A DNA stretch of 64,000 nucleotides from positions 1-64,000 of the forward strand of contig JALQPE010000603.1 of NCBI GenBank assembly GCA_030407315.1, read 5' to 3'. Position numbers and translations under genes: made by a program. Shown here piece after piece: positions 37,614 through 48,791 of the stretch (its first letter is position 1; each line of letters opens with the position of its first letter). The notes beneath the pieces are model-generated. The model saw only the letters and a list, made by a program, of their open reading frames with translations. It did not search any database and had not been told where the DNA came from. The stretch comes from Asparagopsis taxiformis. Lineage: Eukaryota; Rhodophyta; Florideophyceae; Bonnemaisoniales; Bonnemaisoniaceae.

Positions 37614-40379
37614 TTATCGCGCACTAGGTGCATCCCAGTAGTTGACTGTTTCGATAGCATCCGCCAATTCTTCTTCGTCACTTGAAAGGTAGAGATGAGA
37701 ACGAACCGGAAGACCATATGTTAGGCGATTTTCCGCTGAACTACTGAATCCTTTGCCTCCATGGTAGAAGTCACCACGACCGATGAAGAGAGAATACGGT
37801 GGCACGTAGATGTCCATAACAGGCGTCTTGTACTTCTCAGCGTCTGCACGCGTCAAACAGACGTGGCTGAAATACGCTCCACGAAGCCAGAACCCATCAG
37901 CCGCGCTTGCCATCAGAAAGTACGATCTTCCAGGTGGGAAATCGGAATCATTGATGACCACCGGTAGGTCTGTGTGCAAGTCTTGATCTGGAGCACCATC
38001 AGAGGTCAGCAAAAGACGTAAACCGGTTTTAGGAAAGGCCACAGGCTCATGGATTCCTAGGCCCAAGTACATTAGCTCGGCACAGATTGCTTTGCCGACC
38101 TCGAGAATCATCTTGTTCTTGAATTGATGTTCATCCATCTGCTCGAGATCGTCGCAAATCTTCTTCCTTGAGATAGAGAACCTTCCCAAACGAGAGGCCT
38201 GTTGCTCTGCTGTTACCTCACCCTTGTTTCTAATCTGATGCCAGGGATCATTGGAACTGTCTTCAGCAGAAGAATGAACAGGTTTGAACTTCTGGGCGTA
38301 GAACGTGAACAGTTCATGTGCTGCATTGCCCACAGTCGAAGAACGGAAGATACCACTGAGTACATGGGCACCCAAGAGATTGAGGGTTGACCTAGCTGTT
38401 GCAAAGAACTTCTCTGCACAGCAAGCTGGACCACTGCACGCCGTACAATTCATATCGACAGCAGCTGCACTCAAAATCTCCTGTCGGATTGTTTCGTACA
38501 GCTTGCTGTCGATATAGTACTTGACCCTAGAGTCTGACGGTATGGTGTTCGGGAGGATATCCATAATCCGTTCATCGACTACCCTGTCGGGGAGGGGATT
38601 TTCTTGCTCATCGCTGAACAATGGAATCTCCTCGGTTGAACGTTTAACCGTACGGTTAACTTCCAGTCTTCTGCGCTTCGGAAGGGGCTCTTCGGACTCT
38701 TCTACCTCCGACTCTGCCTGACTGTCGCCAACCCGTAGACTCTCCGTTCTCTGCCGTTTCGACCTGCGAAGTGTCTCGACTGGCTCATTCACCGCAAGCG
38801 GTGGTGCATTGAGAGGGAGACGGAGGAGAACAGATCCCAATTGCTTCTCAGAACCTGCCACAGTGGCATCAGGGGTTCCTTGAGCCTGCTCAACTGCAGG
38901 AACGGAAGTGGCAGGAGCAGGAGGGGTAGTAGGAGCAGGAGTAGAAGGGGTAGAATGAGCACGAGGAGCAGGAGGGGTAGAAGGGGCAGGAGGAGTAGGA
39001 CCAGAACAGGTAGAAGGGGTAGAAGGCTCATCTGATTGGGGCGTAGATGGCTTCGGCAGATCTTCAGATGGCTGTTCATTATGAACAATGACCCTTTGGT
39101 CTTCTTCCATGTCCACAACGCCCGTGGAAAAGCGAAGCTGCTCATACATTTCGTCGGAGACGAGAGCATGCTTCGTACCGCTGTTGTCGTCGGTATTGAA
39201 GTGCAGGAGGGTCTCCGCGATACTGTTCGCTATAACAGTCTCGGTTCCTGACCCATTGTTCTTGAGCTCGGAGTAGAAATGTTCGAGCGGAGGCTCCATC
39301 ATTTTGTGAGCAGCAACCGGCTCGGACATCTTGAAAACTTCAATCAAAACACGAACGAAAGGATTACCAAATCTTCTTGTCGTCCTACTCAACTGACGCA
39401 GATCTCGCATGCGTGTCCAGAGAGCTGTTATGAGCAAGATGAACCTTTGTTGATACTCCGAGCCGCGACGGAAGTCTGCCATGAAAACGAGATCCATGTT
39501 GCAGCCATACATGTCTACGGACTGCTTGAAGACATCGTCGTTGATGTCACGGCCTTCTTTAACTGCCCTTTCCTGTTCCGCAGCGAGAATTTCCTTGGTG
39601 AACATGCTCGGTACGGAACTCCAGAACTCAAGCGCTTTGTTGTTCACAGTCCGGAAGCCTTTCGCAGCAGTCACGTGCTTGTTGATGGCTTGGTAGCCCA
39701 GTTTCGATATCGACAACTGGCTGTCCATGATGACCTGGATGCACTTCCGATTCGGTTCACCCAGCATGTCCTTGGTCGTGAGCAGTTGGACCACAGAACA
39801 CACTCGGTCTGCCAAAGAAACAAGGGCAACATCATGTGTGAGTGTGTTTGCTTGAATGGACATCCCGAGTACTTCAAAAGGTGTGAAGTACTCATCGGAG
39901 ACTTCTTCTGTCCCTGGGCGCCTGATCAAAGCCACATCGATGTTCCTGAATGAAGCAGCATACGGATGTTGCCCTTCCGGGTCTCCACGAATGCACTTCT
40001 GGAGAGCCGCAACGCGATGGCCACCATCGATGTAGAACGTTTGAAGGGTGGGGGTTGTGCTGCCTTCACTAGGAAGGAGCATTTTGCAGGCAAGGATTCG
40101 GGAGATTGAGGAGGTGAATCCTTCCCTCAGGAACTTCTCCTTCAGCTCAAGCACTCTCCATTCCCTAATATGACGAGAGAATAGGGGAGGTCTGTGCAAA
40201 TCCAAGGGAGACAGCCTGTGGTCAGCTTTGGGACAGTCTGACAACTGAACCTCGGCGGTGACAGAGTTATCGTGACCAGGGCTGCGAGAAGGGGCACGAG
40301 AGCGAGCGGAGGCCCGACCGCGAGTCGAAGGGCGAGCAGGGGCGGGGGCAGAGGGTTTGGAGCGAGTGCGAGGAGCCAT
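37614..40379 (-). CDS. POD-B: intact ParB-like domain plus Fe(II)/2OG dioxygenase
   Basis: A single 921-residue frame with an ATG at 40379-40377 and no break. The N-terminal 40 residues are basic (repeated R-S-R/P-A-P). The ParB/Srx-like domain has IDGGHR at 117-122, followed by a conserved stretch (LTHDVALVSLADRVCSVVQLL) shared with POD-C. A long Pro/Thr/Ser linker comes next and then the C-terminal oxygenase: GLRLLLT, H802 and D804 in DLHTD, YFLMASAADGF, VPPYSLFIGRGDFYHGGKGF with distal H873, and R893 in PVRSHLYL as likely 2-oxoglutarate ligand. The cluster CTACSGPACC lies before it. All predicted catalytic residues are present, and the open frame argues for function. It belongs to the chemical class of base- or protein-oxidising dioxygenases; substrate unknown. 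Palindrome arrays lie on both sides. Confidence 0.88.
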   Translation of the reverse strand: MAPRTRSKPSAPAPARPSTRGRASARSRAPSRSPGHDNSVTAEVQLSDCPKADHRLSPLDLHRPPLFSRHIREWRVLELKEKFLREGFTSSISRILACKMLLPSEGSTTPTLQTFYIDGGHRVAALQKCIRGDPEGQHPYAASFRNIDVALIRRPGTEEVSDEYFTPFEVLGMSIQANTLTHDVALVSLADRVCSVVQLLTTKDMLGEPNRKCIQVIMDSQLSISKLGYQAINKHVTAAKGFRTVNNKALEFWSSVPSMFTKEILAAEQERAVKEGRDINDDVFKQSVDMYGCNMDLVFMADFRRGSEYQQRFILLITALWTRMRDLRQLSRTTRRFGNPFVRVLIEVFKMSEPVAAHKMMEPPLEHFYSELKNNGSGTETVIANSIAETLLHFNTDDNSGTKHALVSDEMYEQLRFSTGVVDMEEDQRVIVHNEQPSEDLPKPSTPQSDEPSTPSTCSGPTPPAPSTPPAPRAHSTPSTPAPTTPPAPATSVPAVEQAQGTPDATVAGSEKQLGSVLLRLPLNAPPLAVNEPVETLRRSKRQRTESLRVGDSQAESEVEESEEPLPKRRRLEVNRTVKRSTEEIPLFSDEQENPLPDRVVDERIMDILPNTIPSDSRVKYYIDSKLYETIRQEILSAAAVDMNCTACSGPACCAEKFFATARSTLNLLGAHVLSGIFRSSTVGNAAHELFTFYAQKFKPVHSSAEDSSNDPWHQIRNKGEVTAEQQASRLGRFSISRKKICDDLEQMDEHQFKNKMILEVGKAICAELMYLGLGIHEPVAFPKTGLRLLLTSDGAPDQDLHTDLPVVINDSDFPPGRSYFLMASAADGFWLRGAYFSHVCLTRADAEKYKTPVMDIYVPPYSLFIGRGDFYHGGKGFSSSAENRLTYGLPVRSHLYLSSDEEELADAIETVNYWDAPSAR

Positions 40380-40763
40380 TGAAGAATGAGGGAAAGCAGG
40401 AATGGAGAGAAGCTTGATTGAGTGTACGACCCGATAACGACGATACAGAGACGATTAAGATAGATTTACTTTGCTACTGCAGCATGATAAAGGATCAAAC
40501 GTGAACAATCCGTTTCAACTCTGATTTCAATTTTTTGTTTATTTCTAGACCACTTGACTCAGATCAAGAGTAATACTCGAAATTCAGTTAATTTCTGCGG
40601 CCAAATACAATCGCTATACGAAGAGTTCATGCTCAAAGTGGCTAAACAGGTACGAGTTGGTCATGGTGATTACCACAAAACCACTGAAGTATACTTTAAT
40701 TATAATTAATGTATCAAATGCGTCTGTATTCAACATGAACCACGAATAAGTGGGCTTCGGCCA

Positions 40764-41170
40764 ATGAGTGCACTGCACCTGGCTTCAGCAACTAGGAATA
40801 ATACCCGGTATTATTTTGGCCTCCCAAAAGCCAGGTGAACCGACGCCATTGGCCGGTGGTAGTCTGGACAACCTCGGCCAATGTGGTTGGTGCACTTGGT
40901 CTATACCGACCCAAAATAATACCGGGTATTATTTTGGCCTCCCAAACGCCAGGTGCACCAACGCCATTGGCCGAGGGTATCCGGCTACCACCGGCCAATG
41001 GGGTTGGTGCACTTGGTCTATACCGACCCAAAATAATACCGGATATTATTTTGGCCTCGCAAACGCCAGGTGCACCAACGCCATTGGCTGAGGTTATCCG
41101 GCTTACCCCCGGGCAATGGGGTTGGTGCACTTGGTCTACACCCACCCAACTTTATACCCGGCCAGACTTC
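40764..41170. repeat. Palindrome array P3 (three copies and a decayed fourth)
   Basis: Cores lie at 40797-40815, 40913-40935 and 41030-41052, in units of 117-118 bp; a decayed core lies near 41150. Each unit has inverted arms (GGCCAATG ... GGTTGGTGCACTTGG and CCAGGTGCACCAACGCCATTGGCC in pieces), so each is itself a hairpin. The array lies 385-800 bp upstream of the POD-B start and could be part of its promoter. 40380-40763 holds no gene. Confidence 0.92.
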
Positions 41171-41297
41171 TACTGTTCTTAGGAACTGAAAATTTTGCCG
41201 GGGATAGTAAACGATGTAATGTAATACCAGTTTTACTATCTGCTATCGGTTCTTGCATCTATTGAAGAGATTTAAAATTTGCAGCTCTTGTAGGTAG

Positions 41298-42082
41298 TGT
41301 GATGCAATTTATGTTGCAAGTGCGCGCGCGGGTCGGAGCGATGCGTCCCGTTGAGTCCGTGTGCATCCGCGTTTAGTTAGTTAGTAAGCGAGCGTACGCG
41401 TGGCGATACAATTACGTGTCACGGCGCGCCTGCGCGAACGCGTGCGATTGCGAGTTTGGCGCCACGTGTAGCGCCTTTTGCGAATTTCCCTTTATTTTCC
41501 CTTTTGGGTTTTTCTGACGAAAGTCTTTTTCCCAAATATTTCCCTTCTGCGTGCGAGCGAGCGGCCGCCGGCCGCCGCGCAAGGACAACCTGTCCCCAGT
41601 AGTTAGCTACTAATGGTCGTTCAGCTTCGCACCTTACCAATAAACAGCCAGCATCTTCGCAGCTACGAGTTAAGCGTTTAGCGAATCGCGAGGACCGATT
41701 GCGTTACAACGTTGCGTGCGGGTTGCTCACGATCGCCGACGTTCGCGTGCGCGCCGCGCGTAAACCGATCGTCGAACTGCGTCGCACCGCGATAGCGCGC
41801 GTTGCGTCGCACGCCACCAGGCCAGGGATTTACGACCCCTGTGTAGATCGCGTTGCGCTCGAGTTTACTCGGTGATCTCGCCCTGAGATCACGGCTTGCG
41901 CCGGCCCGCGAATCCCGTGTTGCGATCGTTCCCTACGCGTTCCGCCGTTGTACCACCCGTTCGCCAGCGCGACCGAGCGACGCGCGAACGCAAGTTCAAC
42001 CAGCGCGTTACGGTTCACCTCGCCCTGACACGGCTGCAATTCTAGAACTCCCTTAGCGATCGCCACCCCGGCTGGTCCTACA
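41298..42082 (+). repeat. 5' LTR of gypsy element
   Basis: It starts TGTGATGCAATTTATG and ends CCTACA. Single-base indels relative to the 3' LTR lie in the run before GGGTTTTTC, in CCCTTCTGCG and in the GCCGCCGGCC tract. Confidence 0.95.
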
Positions 42083-42083
42083 A

Positions 42084-42101
42084 CTGGTCTCTCGACCTAG
42101 A
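42084..42101 (+). promoter_or_regulatory. Gypsy primer binding site
   Basis: TGGTCTCTCGACCTAG begins two bases after the LTR. TGG complements the universal CCA end of tRNAs. I cannot name the tRNA. Confidence 0.55.
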
Positions 42102-42659
42102 ATTGCGCGAACCGACGTGCGAACTCAGCGAAGCACAGAAAATCCGCTTGGGGAAAACACGGGACGCCAAACCTATCGCTTACTCTAATTCCTCTTTTAT
42201 CCGTTCGTCGTGCGCGACAGCGAGGGCGATTGACGCGTGCGCGCGTATCGCTATCCCGGAAGCGGTGCTATAGCCTCTCTGGTTTGTATAACTACCCTAT
42301 CTCTAATACGACGATTCGCAGCGCGGAACGACGCGATCGAAGACGCAGCGCGTGCGTGCGCCAGTTCGGAACCCTAACGCGGGTTCGGCGGTGCCGAAAA
42401 TATTGGGTTCGCGGACGATCGAGACCCGTCTTCGCGCGTTCCGAGCGAGGAAGAACCCCTCCTGCGAGCGAACTCGTCCCCCTCACCCTTACTACGCGCG
42501 CCCGATACGCAGACAATTTTCGGGAAGCGCTTCCCTTTTTACTTACCAATTTTTCGACGCGCCGACGCGAGATTTTGACGCGCGCCGAATTCCCCTTTCT
42601 CCTTCCCCACCATCCCTTTTTCCCTTTTCCCTAGGCGACGATCGAACGCAACCGCGCCG

Positions 42660-44627
42660 ATGCATCCATCCGCGCCCGAGCGATCGAACGCGCCGACCGA
42701 ACCGCCGCCAGTCGCGTCCCAAACGCACGCAGTCGACGCGCTGGTCGCTTCACATATCCCTGACCCTACCGCTTCGCCGTGGCCGCCTTACCGACGCAAG
42801 CGCTCGCGAGCATCGAAGACGACGCGCAAACGTCCGACGATGGCGCCGCAACGAAGCGCGAAGCCGAGTTCCGCGTTTCCGACGTGCACGCTACGCCGTC
42901 CGCAACGCTTCCGAGCTTGGTTCGACAAGTAGTGGACGACCCTACGTTCCAATGCATGCTCCAGGCTGAAGTACGAGCTGCGGTGGACCGCGCTATCAAG
43001 GGCAAATCGCGTGGATTGACAGCTCAGATGAGGGCGCAAGTCCACAACCTAATCGTCACTACAATGGACTCCCGCGAGGAGCACAATATTGAACGCGCGA
43101 ACGTCGCTGCGCGGGAAAACCGAACGCGAACCGCAGCACGCGCGACCCCTACGAACTACGCGCGCAACGCGGACCCCGAAGGATGGCTGGAACTGGCGCG
43201 CCAGGACCTGTCATTCGACGACCACCCGCGTTCGGATAGCGACGATGGACCCGCGCATCCCGGGCTGGTAGAGATCCAGCCGTTGAACGAGCTGTTCACG
43301 CGCGCGCTTTCGTATCGCACGTATCGCTTGCGCAATATGGACCGCGCGTTTAACCGAGCAATTGCGAGCGAATTGGCTAATACCGCGAAAATGGTGCGCC
43401 ATTCGATGCAAGGAGAGAATTTCACGGGCGCTGACGGAATCGCCGTGCTATCGTTCCTAAAGTATTTCAAGAGCGCATGCGACGACACCGGCGTATCCGA
43501 AGGCGCAGCGTTGCCGATTCTCAAGTATTTCCTGGCCGACGAGGCGCGCGACACGTTCCAAACGTACGTGGGACGAACGTTCCGAGGAGCGCGCGGGCGT
43601 CGATTCGATTACGTGCTACGCGGAAGCCGTTCAGTGGCTCCTGCTAACCTATGCGCGCGAAGGCGACGTCGCGCAAGCGTATCGTGACGTGGCGCAACAA
43701 ACGCAAGACCAGAAGGAAACCGAGACGCAGTTCGCTACGAGACTACGACACCGAGCGCTGCGCTGCGCCGATGCGTTTAGCGAGCGAACGCTTGTCTCTA
43801 TTTTCGTCGACGGTCTACGACCCTACGCGCAACACCTCGTGCGGGACGCGCTGTCTCGTGACCCGCGGCGATACACCTTTCGAGAGCTAGTCTCTATGGC
43901 ACAGAGCCACGGGGACACGCACCGAGCGATGACGCCGACGACGAGCGCGCGACCGCTATTACAGCGAACTCCTGCGCTCTACGTGGAAGAGGACGAGACA
44001 CCGACGCTGCAGGCGCTGACCGTGGGGCATACCCCGCCATCAGGCTTCTCATCGCCAAACGTCTCAACCTCCGCCGCGACGCCGCACGCTCCGCGCGAAG
44101 GAAAGTTCTCGACCCCGAGCCCCATGCGAAGTCCAACTTCGCTTGGCACCCCTTCGTCGAATTACCGCACGCCACGCTCTCGCGACTCATCGCCCGCCGA
44201 CCGCTCGCGACGCTTTGCGCATAACGACGACCGAGAACGCGAACGCGCGGGACCGTACACGGCGCACATACCGCGCGCAACTTACCCACCGCCTATCGTG
44301 AGACAGACGGCACCGGCCGACATGTCTCGCACAGCGGCGTTCCGCTGCCTGATATGCCGGAAGTTCGGACACCCAATGGTAAGCTGCCCGTTGCTCTCAT
44401 CCGAGCAACAGGCCGCGATTCGCGAGATGCATAGCCACGCGCGCCTAACGTTCGAAGAACTGAACCTGCAGCGCAACGTTCAAGTTTTCGAAGTTTCCGC
44501 GGACGATGACGCACGCGAGCGCGAAAGCGAACGCACGCGCGAAGATGACGCGCACGACGGCGAGCAGCTCACGCCCCACTCGGTTCGCTTCGCAGAAGAC
44601 CCGGAAAACGCCTACGAGGAGTCGTAG
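42660..44627 (+). pseudogene. Gypsy gag, with two frame breaks
   Basis: The ATG at 42660 begins MHPSAPERSNAPTEP. The frame shifts near 42780 (then DDAQTSDDGAATKREAEF ...) and again near 43617, where TYAREGDVAQAYRDVAQQTQDQ continues it. A retrotransposon gag helical core (FADEARDTF-type and SIFVDGLRPYAQHLVRDAL) is followed by a Ser/Pro/Arg-rich region and one zinc knuckle, CLICRKFGHPMVSC (C-x2-C-x4-H-x4-C), near 44345-44390. It would form the capsid. As it stands the protein cannot be made in one piece. Confidence 0.85.
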
Positions 44628-44671
44628 CGGGTGGGCCGACTCCTCTCCACTCAACGGACACGCGACGCGCG

Positions 44672-47600
44672 ATGATGCAACCACCACGCGAAAGACCGCC
44701 TCCGTTACCACCCGAAACAGTGGTCCTGTTTCAGACCCCTACCGCGAACTACAAACTCGAGGTACGCGTTGGATATAATCTACGCACGGCCACCGCGGTG
44801 ACCGCTGTGCTTGATACCGGCGCGGGCCCGAGCCTCATTCGCGAGAACGTATTAGGTGCTGATTGGAAGCGCCACGCTACGCCGCCAACGCTGCGCTGCG
44901 CGATTATCGACGCGAATGGACGACGCCTCGCGCCGAACGCGTCGTTGCGACTTAGCGTTCTTCTGGGTGCCCGCGCGCACCTTCAAAATTTCCTGGTGAT
45001 GCCGCGCTTATCCGTCCCTTGCATTCTGGGAGCAGACTTCATCGACCGTGTGGTTCGGGTGATCTATACTGGGCCGCAGCGCGCGTTGCGAACCCGCTAT
45101 GGAGACCACGTTCCGATGCTCCCGCGCACGCCGACGAAACCGCGCCGCGCACCGACCCCCAAGACTACCCGACCAACAGATTTTGCACCAATCCGCGTGG
45201 CGCGCCGCACGTCGATTCCGCCGCACGCGACGCGCGCCATCGAAGTTACCACGGGCGCTGACGGACGCTGCATTACGATACCCGCGACTGACCTCTACGG
45301 ACAGAGGTTGCTGCGTCTAGCCAATGGTGAAACGCAGGTTAAAAGGAACGTGCCCTTCAGTGTGCACGTGCACAACGCCGGCACCCGCCTACAGGTATTG
45401 CCCAAAGGCATGAAGGTGGGCGCCGCAGTGCCCAACCCCGTAGGGTGCCTACAAATGGCGCAAGAGGCACCGACTCCGCAAGACCGACCGCCCGACGATG
45501 CGACGCCACGCAACGCGACGAGTCCGCCGGACCCGTGCGAAGCCGACGGAATTGCGAAAGCGACGCCGCATTGGGAAGACCTCTTACGCACGACGCTACG
45601 CGATGAGCGGGTAGACGACGACCTACACGCGCGAATTATCGAGATGCTGCGAAAGCACGAGCGAATGTGGAATGGCACGCTTGGAGCCATCCACGCGACA
45701 GAACACCGTATCGAACTGGTTCCGGGGGCGACCCCCGTCAACCAACCGCCGTACCGCGCCGGACACGCGTCGCGCGAAATTATCCGTACGCAAGTGGAAA
45801 AGATGCTCCGCGCTGGAGTGATCGAACCCGCTACGTCGGAGTGGGCGAGCCCGGTTGTAGTCGTACCCAAGAAGGACGGGACTTCTCGCTTCTGCATCGA
45901 CTACCGCCGTCTAAACGCCGCTACCGTGAAGGACGCGTATCCGATTCCGCGCATGGACGATTGCGTCGACTCGCTCGGTAACGCGACGGTTTTCACTACG
46001 CTGGATTGCAATTCGGGATATTGGCAAATCCCGGTAGCGCACGCCGACCGCGATAAGACTACGTTTACGTCGCATGTCGGTACGTATCGTTTCCGCCGCA
46101 TGCCAATTGGGCTATCGAACGCGCCCGCGACGTTTCAGCGCGCGCTCGATATCTTGCTCGCGAACGTGAAATGGCAGCACTGCCTTATCTACCTGGATGA
46201 ATTAATTATCTCCTCCGCCGATGTAAATGCGCACGTGCATCACGTCGACGAGATACTGGGGATCCTCGGACGCGCTGGCGTTTCGCTTAAATTCGCGAAG
46301 ACCGAGTTCTTCAAGCGCTCGGTGGACTATCTGGGACATACTATTTCGCCTGGAAAGCTATCCGTGCCGATGACGAAATGCGACGCGCTACGCGATGCGA
46401 CGTACCCGACGACGAAAACGCAACTGCGCAGCTTCCTGGGGACGTGCAACGTATACCGCCGATTCGTCGAAAAATTCGCGTTCGTAGCGGCGCCGCTTAC
46501 GCAGCTGCTGAAGAAGGACCAAGGAGACAGCTTACCCGCGCCGACGCCGGAGCAAACGCGCGCGTTCGAATCATTGCGACGAGCGATGCTGTCTCCGCCT
46601 ATTCTCCGCTTACCGCGCGAAGGGCACCCGTACGTGCTCGATACCGACGCGTCGCAGGGACAAATCGGATGCCCGTTACTGCAGTTAGACGCGGACGACG
46701 ACGTACTACATCCAGTCGGATACTGGTCGCGCACGCTTAACGACGCGGAGCGCAACTATTCGACGACGGAACGCGAGTGCCTCGCAGTAGTATGGGCAGT
46801 TTTGCTATTACGCGCGTATCTAGAAGGACGGAAGTTCACGGTTCGTACGGACCACAATTCGCTGTGCTGGATCCTAAACATGACCTCTGCGGAAGGACGA
46901 CTCGCGCGCTGGCGGTTGCGACTCGCCGAGTTCGAATTCGACGTCGAGTAGAAGAAGGGAAAACGCCACGTTATCGCCGACGCGCTCTCGCGAATGGCCA
47001 CGCGAAGCGGCGACGAGACGGAAATACCGGACGAGATACCCTGCTTCCACGCCGCGAACATCGTCGAACCGCACGCGGACGCTTACGCGCGAACCGACAC
47101 CGCGCTATTATGCGACTACGCAGAATACTACCCGAGTCTAGACTGCCTACTGGCGACTCGGTCGTGCATCGAACCGCCCGTATCCACTGACGAGTGGATT
47201 CGCGAGCAAGCGACGGACGAGTTCTGCCAAAACGCGAAGCGCGATGTCGAAACCGCGCCGCAATCGCGTTTTCACCTATCCCCCGATGGGATTCTCATGA
47301 GGACCGCTCCGCTCGACAACGCCACGCAGATAGTTGTTCCCGAAGCGATTAAGGGGCGTATTCTGCGAGCTAACCACTACGCGGTAACTGCAGGACACCC
47401 GGGCGCGCGACGTATGTACGACGCAATCCGACGTGCATACTACTGGCCGATGATGATCGTAGACGTCTACACTACAGTGAGACAGTGCGACGCGTGCGCA
47501 CGTAACCGCGTTACGCAATACCGCCACACGAACGCCCTGAAGCTCTTTCCCGCAACGCGCCCGCTCGAAGACGTCGCTATTGATATTCTGGGTCCGCTAC

Positions 47601-48791
47601 CCGAGACTCCGCGCCAACGCCGCTTCGTACTCGTAATCGCCGATTCGCTATAGCAAGCTTTGCCGACTCATCGCGCTCGGACGCGTATCTGCGCTCGCCG
47701 TCGCGAAGGCCTTTTGCAGAGACTGGGTCTTTGTATACGGACCGCCGCGCACGCTGCTTTCTGACAACGGACCGCAGTTTCGCTCGAAGCTATTTCAGGA
47801 AACGTGCGCGCTCATGGGGACGCGAAACATATTCACGACGACGTATCATCCGCAATCGAACGGACAAGTCGAACGAATGAATCGTACCATCGTCGCGACT
47901 CTGCGCCATTACGTCGACGAAGAGCGAAAGGACTGGGATGAGCATTTGGATGCGCTAGCGTACGCCTACAACCGCGCGATACACCGCTCGACGAATACGT
48001 CGCCGTTCGAGCTTACGCTCACGCGCTACCCCGTGTCGCTAGGTACGGAACAAGTGGATACGACTTGCAGCACGCCGTTCCTTCGTATGTAATTTCTAGC
48101 GCGATTATCGGACGCCTACGCGCGCGCAGCAAACGCGCTGAAGAAAGCGCAAGCGCGATATAAACGGGATTTCGACCGTGGCGTACGCACAGTGAACAAA
48201 GAAATAAAGGTGGGTGACCAAGTATACTTGGATACCCGCGCGGGGGCGACGACTCAAGTGCAGCGAGACGAAGGAGCGCGCGCATCGAAATTGGACTACC
48301 CCGTCTCCGGGCCTTTCCCTGTAATAGGCTGTCATGGCCATACCTACGAAATAGTAATCGACGGCGTGCCCGAGCTCGTTAGCTCCGACCGCATCCGTGT
48401 CGCGCCGCGTATCGCGACGCCCGCACCGGCCTCGCTAGACGACGAGGAAGGTACCACCGCGACGGAAGCCGCTAATAACGCTACGCGCCGCGGCGAACGC
48501 GACCTCGAAGCTGCGCGCAAGGTTAACCCAGAGTCTTGGTACGGAACGCGCGAATTTATGATTGACAGGCTCATGGCCGAAGGCCTTGACGACGCTGGGG
48601 AAGCCGTTTTCCGAGTGCGCTGGAAAGGATATTCGCCGCGCGATGACACCTGGGAACCCATCGGTTCACTACCCGCTCCTATTGTTGCACGCTTTCGCAA
48701 GGACCTAAAGCGAACCGCTCCGAACGCCGCCGAACGCGACACCGAGGACCGACCGCGTTATGCCGCGCAACCGCCGGGGCCCCCCCGTTGA
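44672..48791 (+). pseudogene. Gypsy pol: protease, RT, RNase H, integrase, chromodomain (broken)
   Basis: From the ATG at 44672: protease VLDTGAGPSLI; reverse transcriptase with CIDYRRLN and YLDELII, where the second Asp of the catalytic YxDD is Glu; RNase H with DTDAS; then an in-frame TAG (46949-46951) inside the tether that would continue KKGKRHVIADALSRM. The integrase HHCC zinc finger (HYAVTAGHPG ... CDACARNR) follows, with DIL as first acidic residue. One extra T near 47643-47648 shifts the frame, after which LLSDNGPQF and HPQSNGQVERMN supply the remaining D and E. Another in-frame TAA lies at 48090-48092. The end (48560-48710) is a chromodomain: FRVRWKGYSPRDDTWEP. Domain order marks Ty3/gypsy; the chromodomain marks a chromovirus-like type that targets chromatin. 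Confidence 0.93.

Noticed and set aside
39279..39953. 224-codon plus-strand frame
   Set aside because: Antisense to the intact POD-B gene, with no recognisable domain.
42352..42969. 205-codon plus-strand frame at the start of the gypsy interior
   Set aside because: It overlaps the true gag start in another frame and is Arg/Pro-rich, as expected for CGCG-rich DNA.
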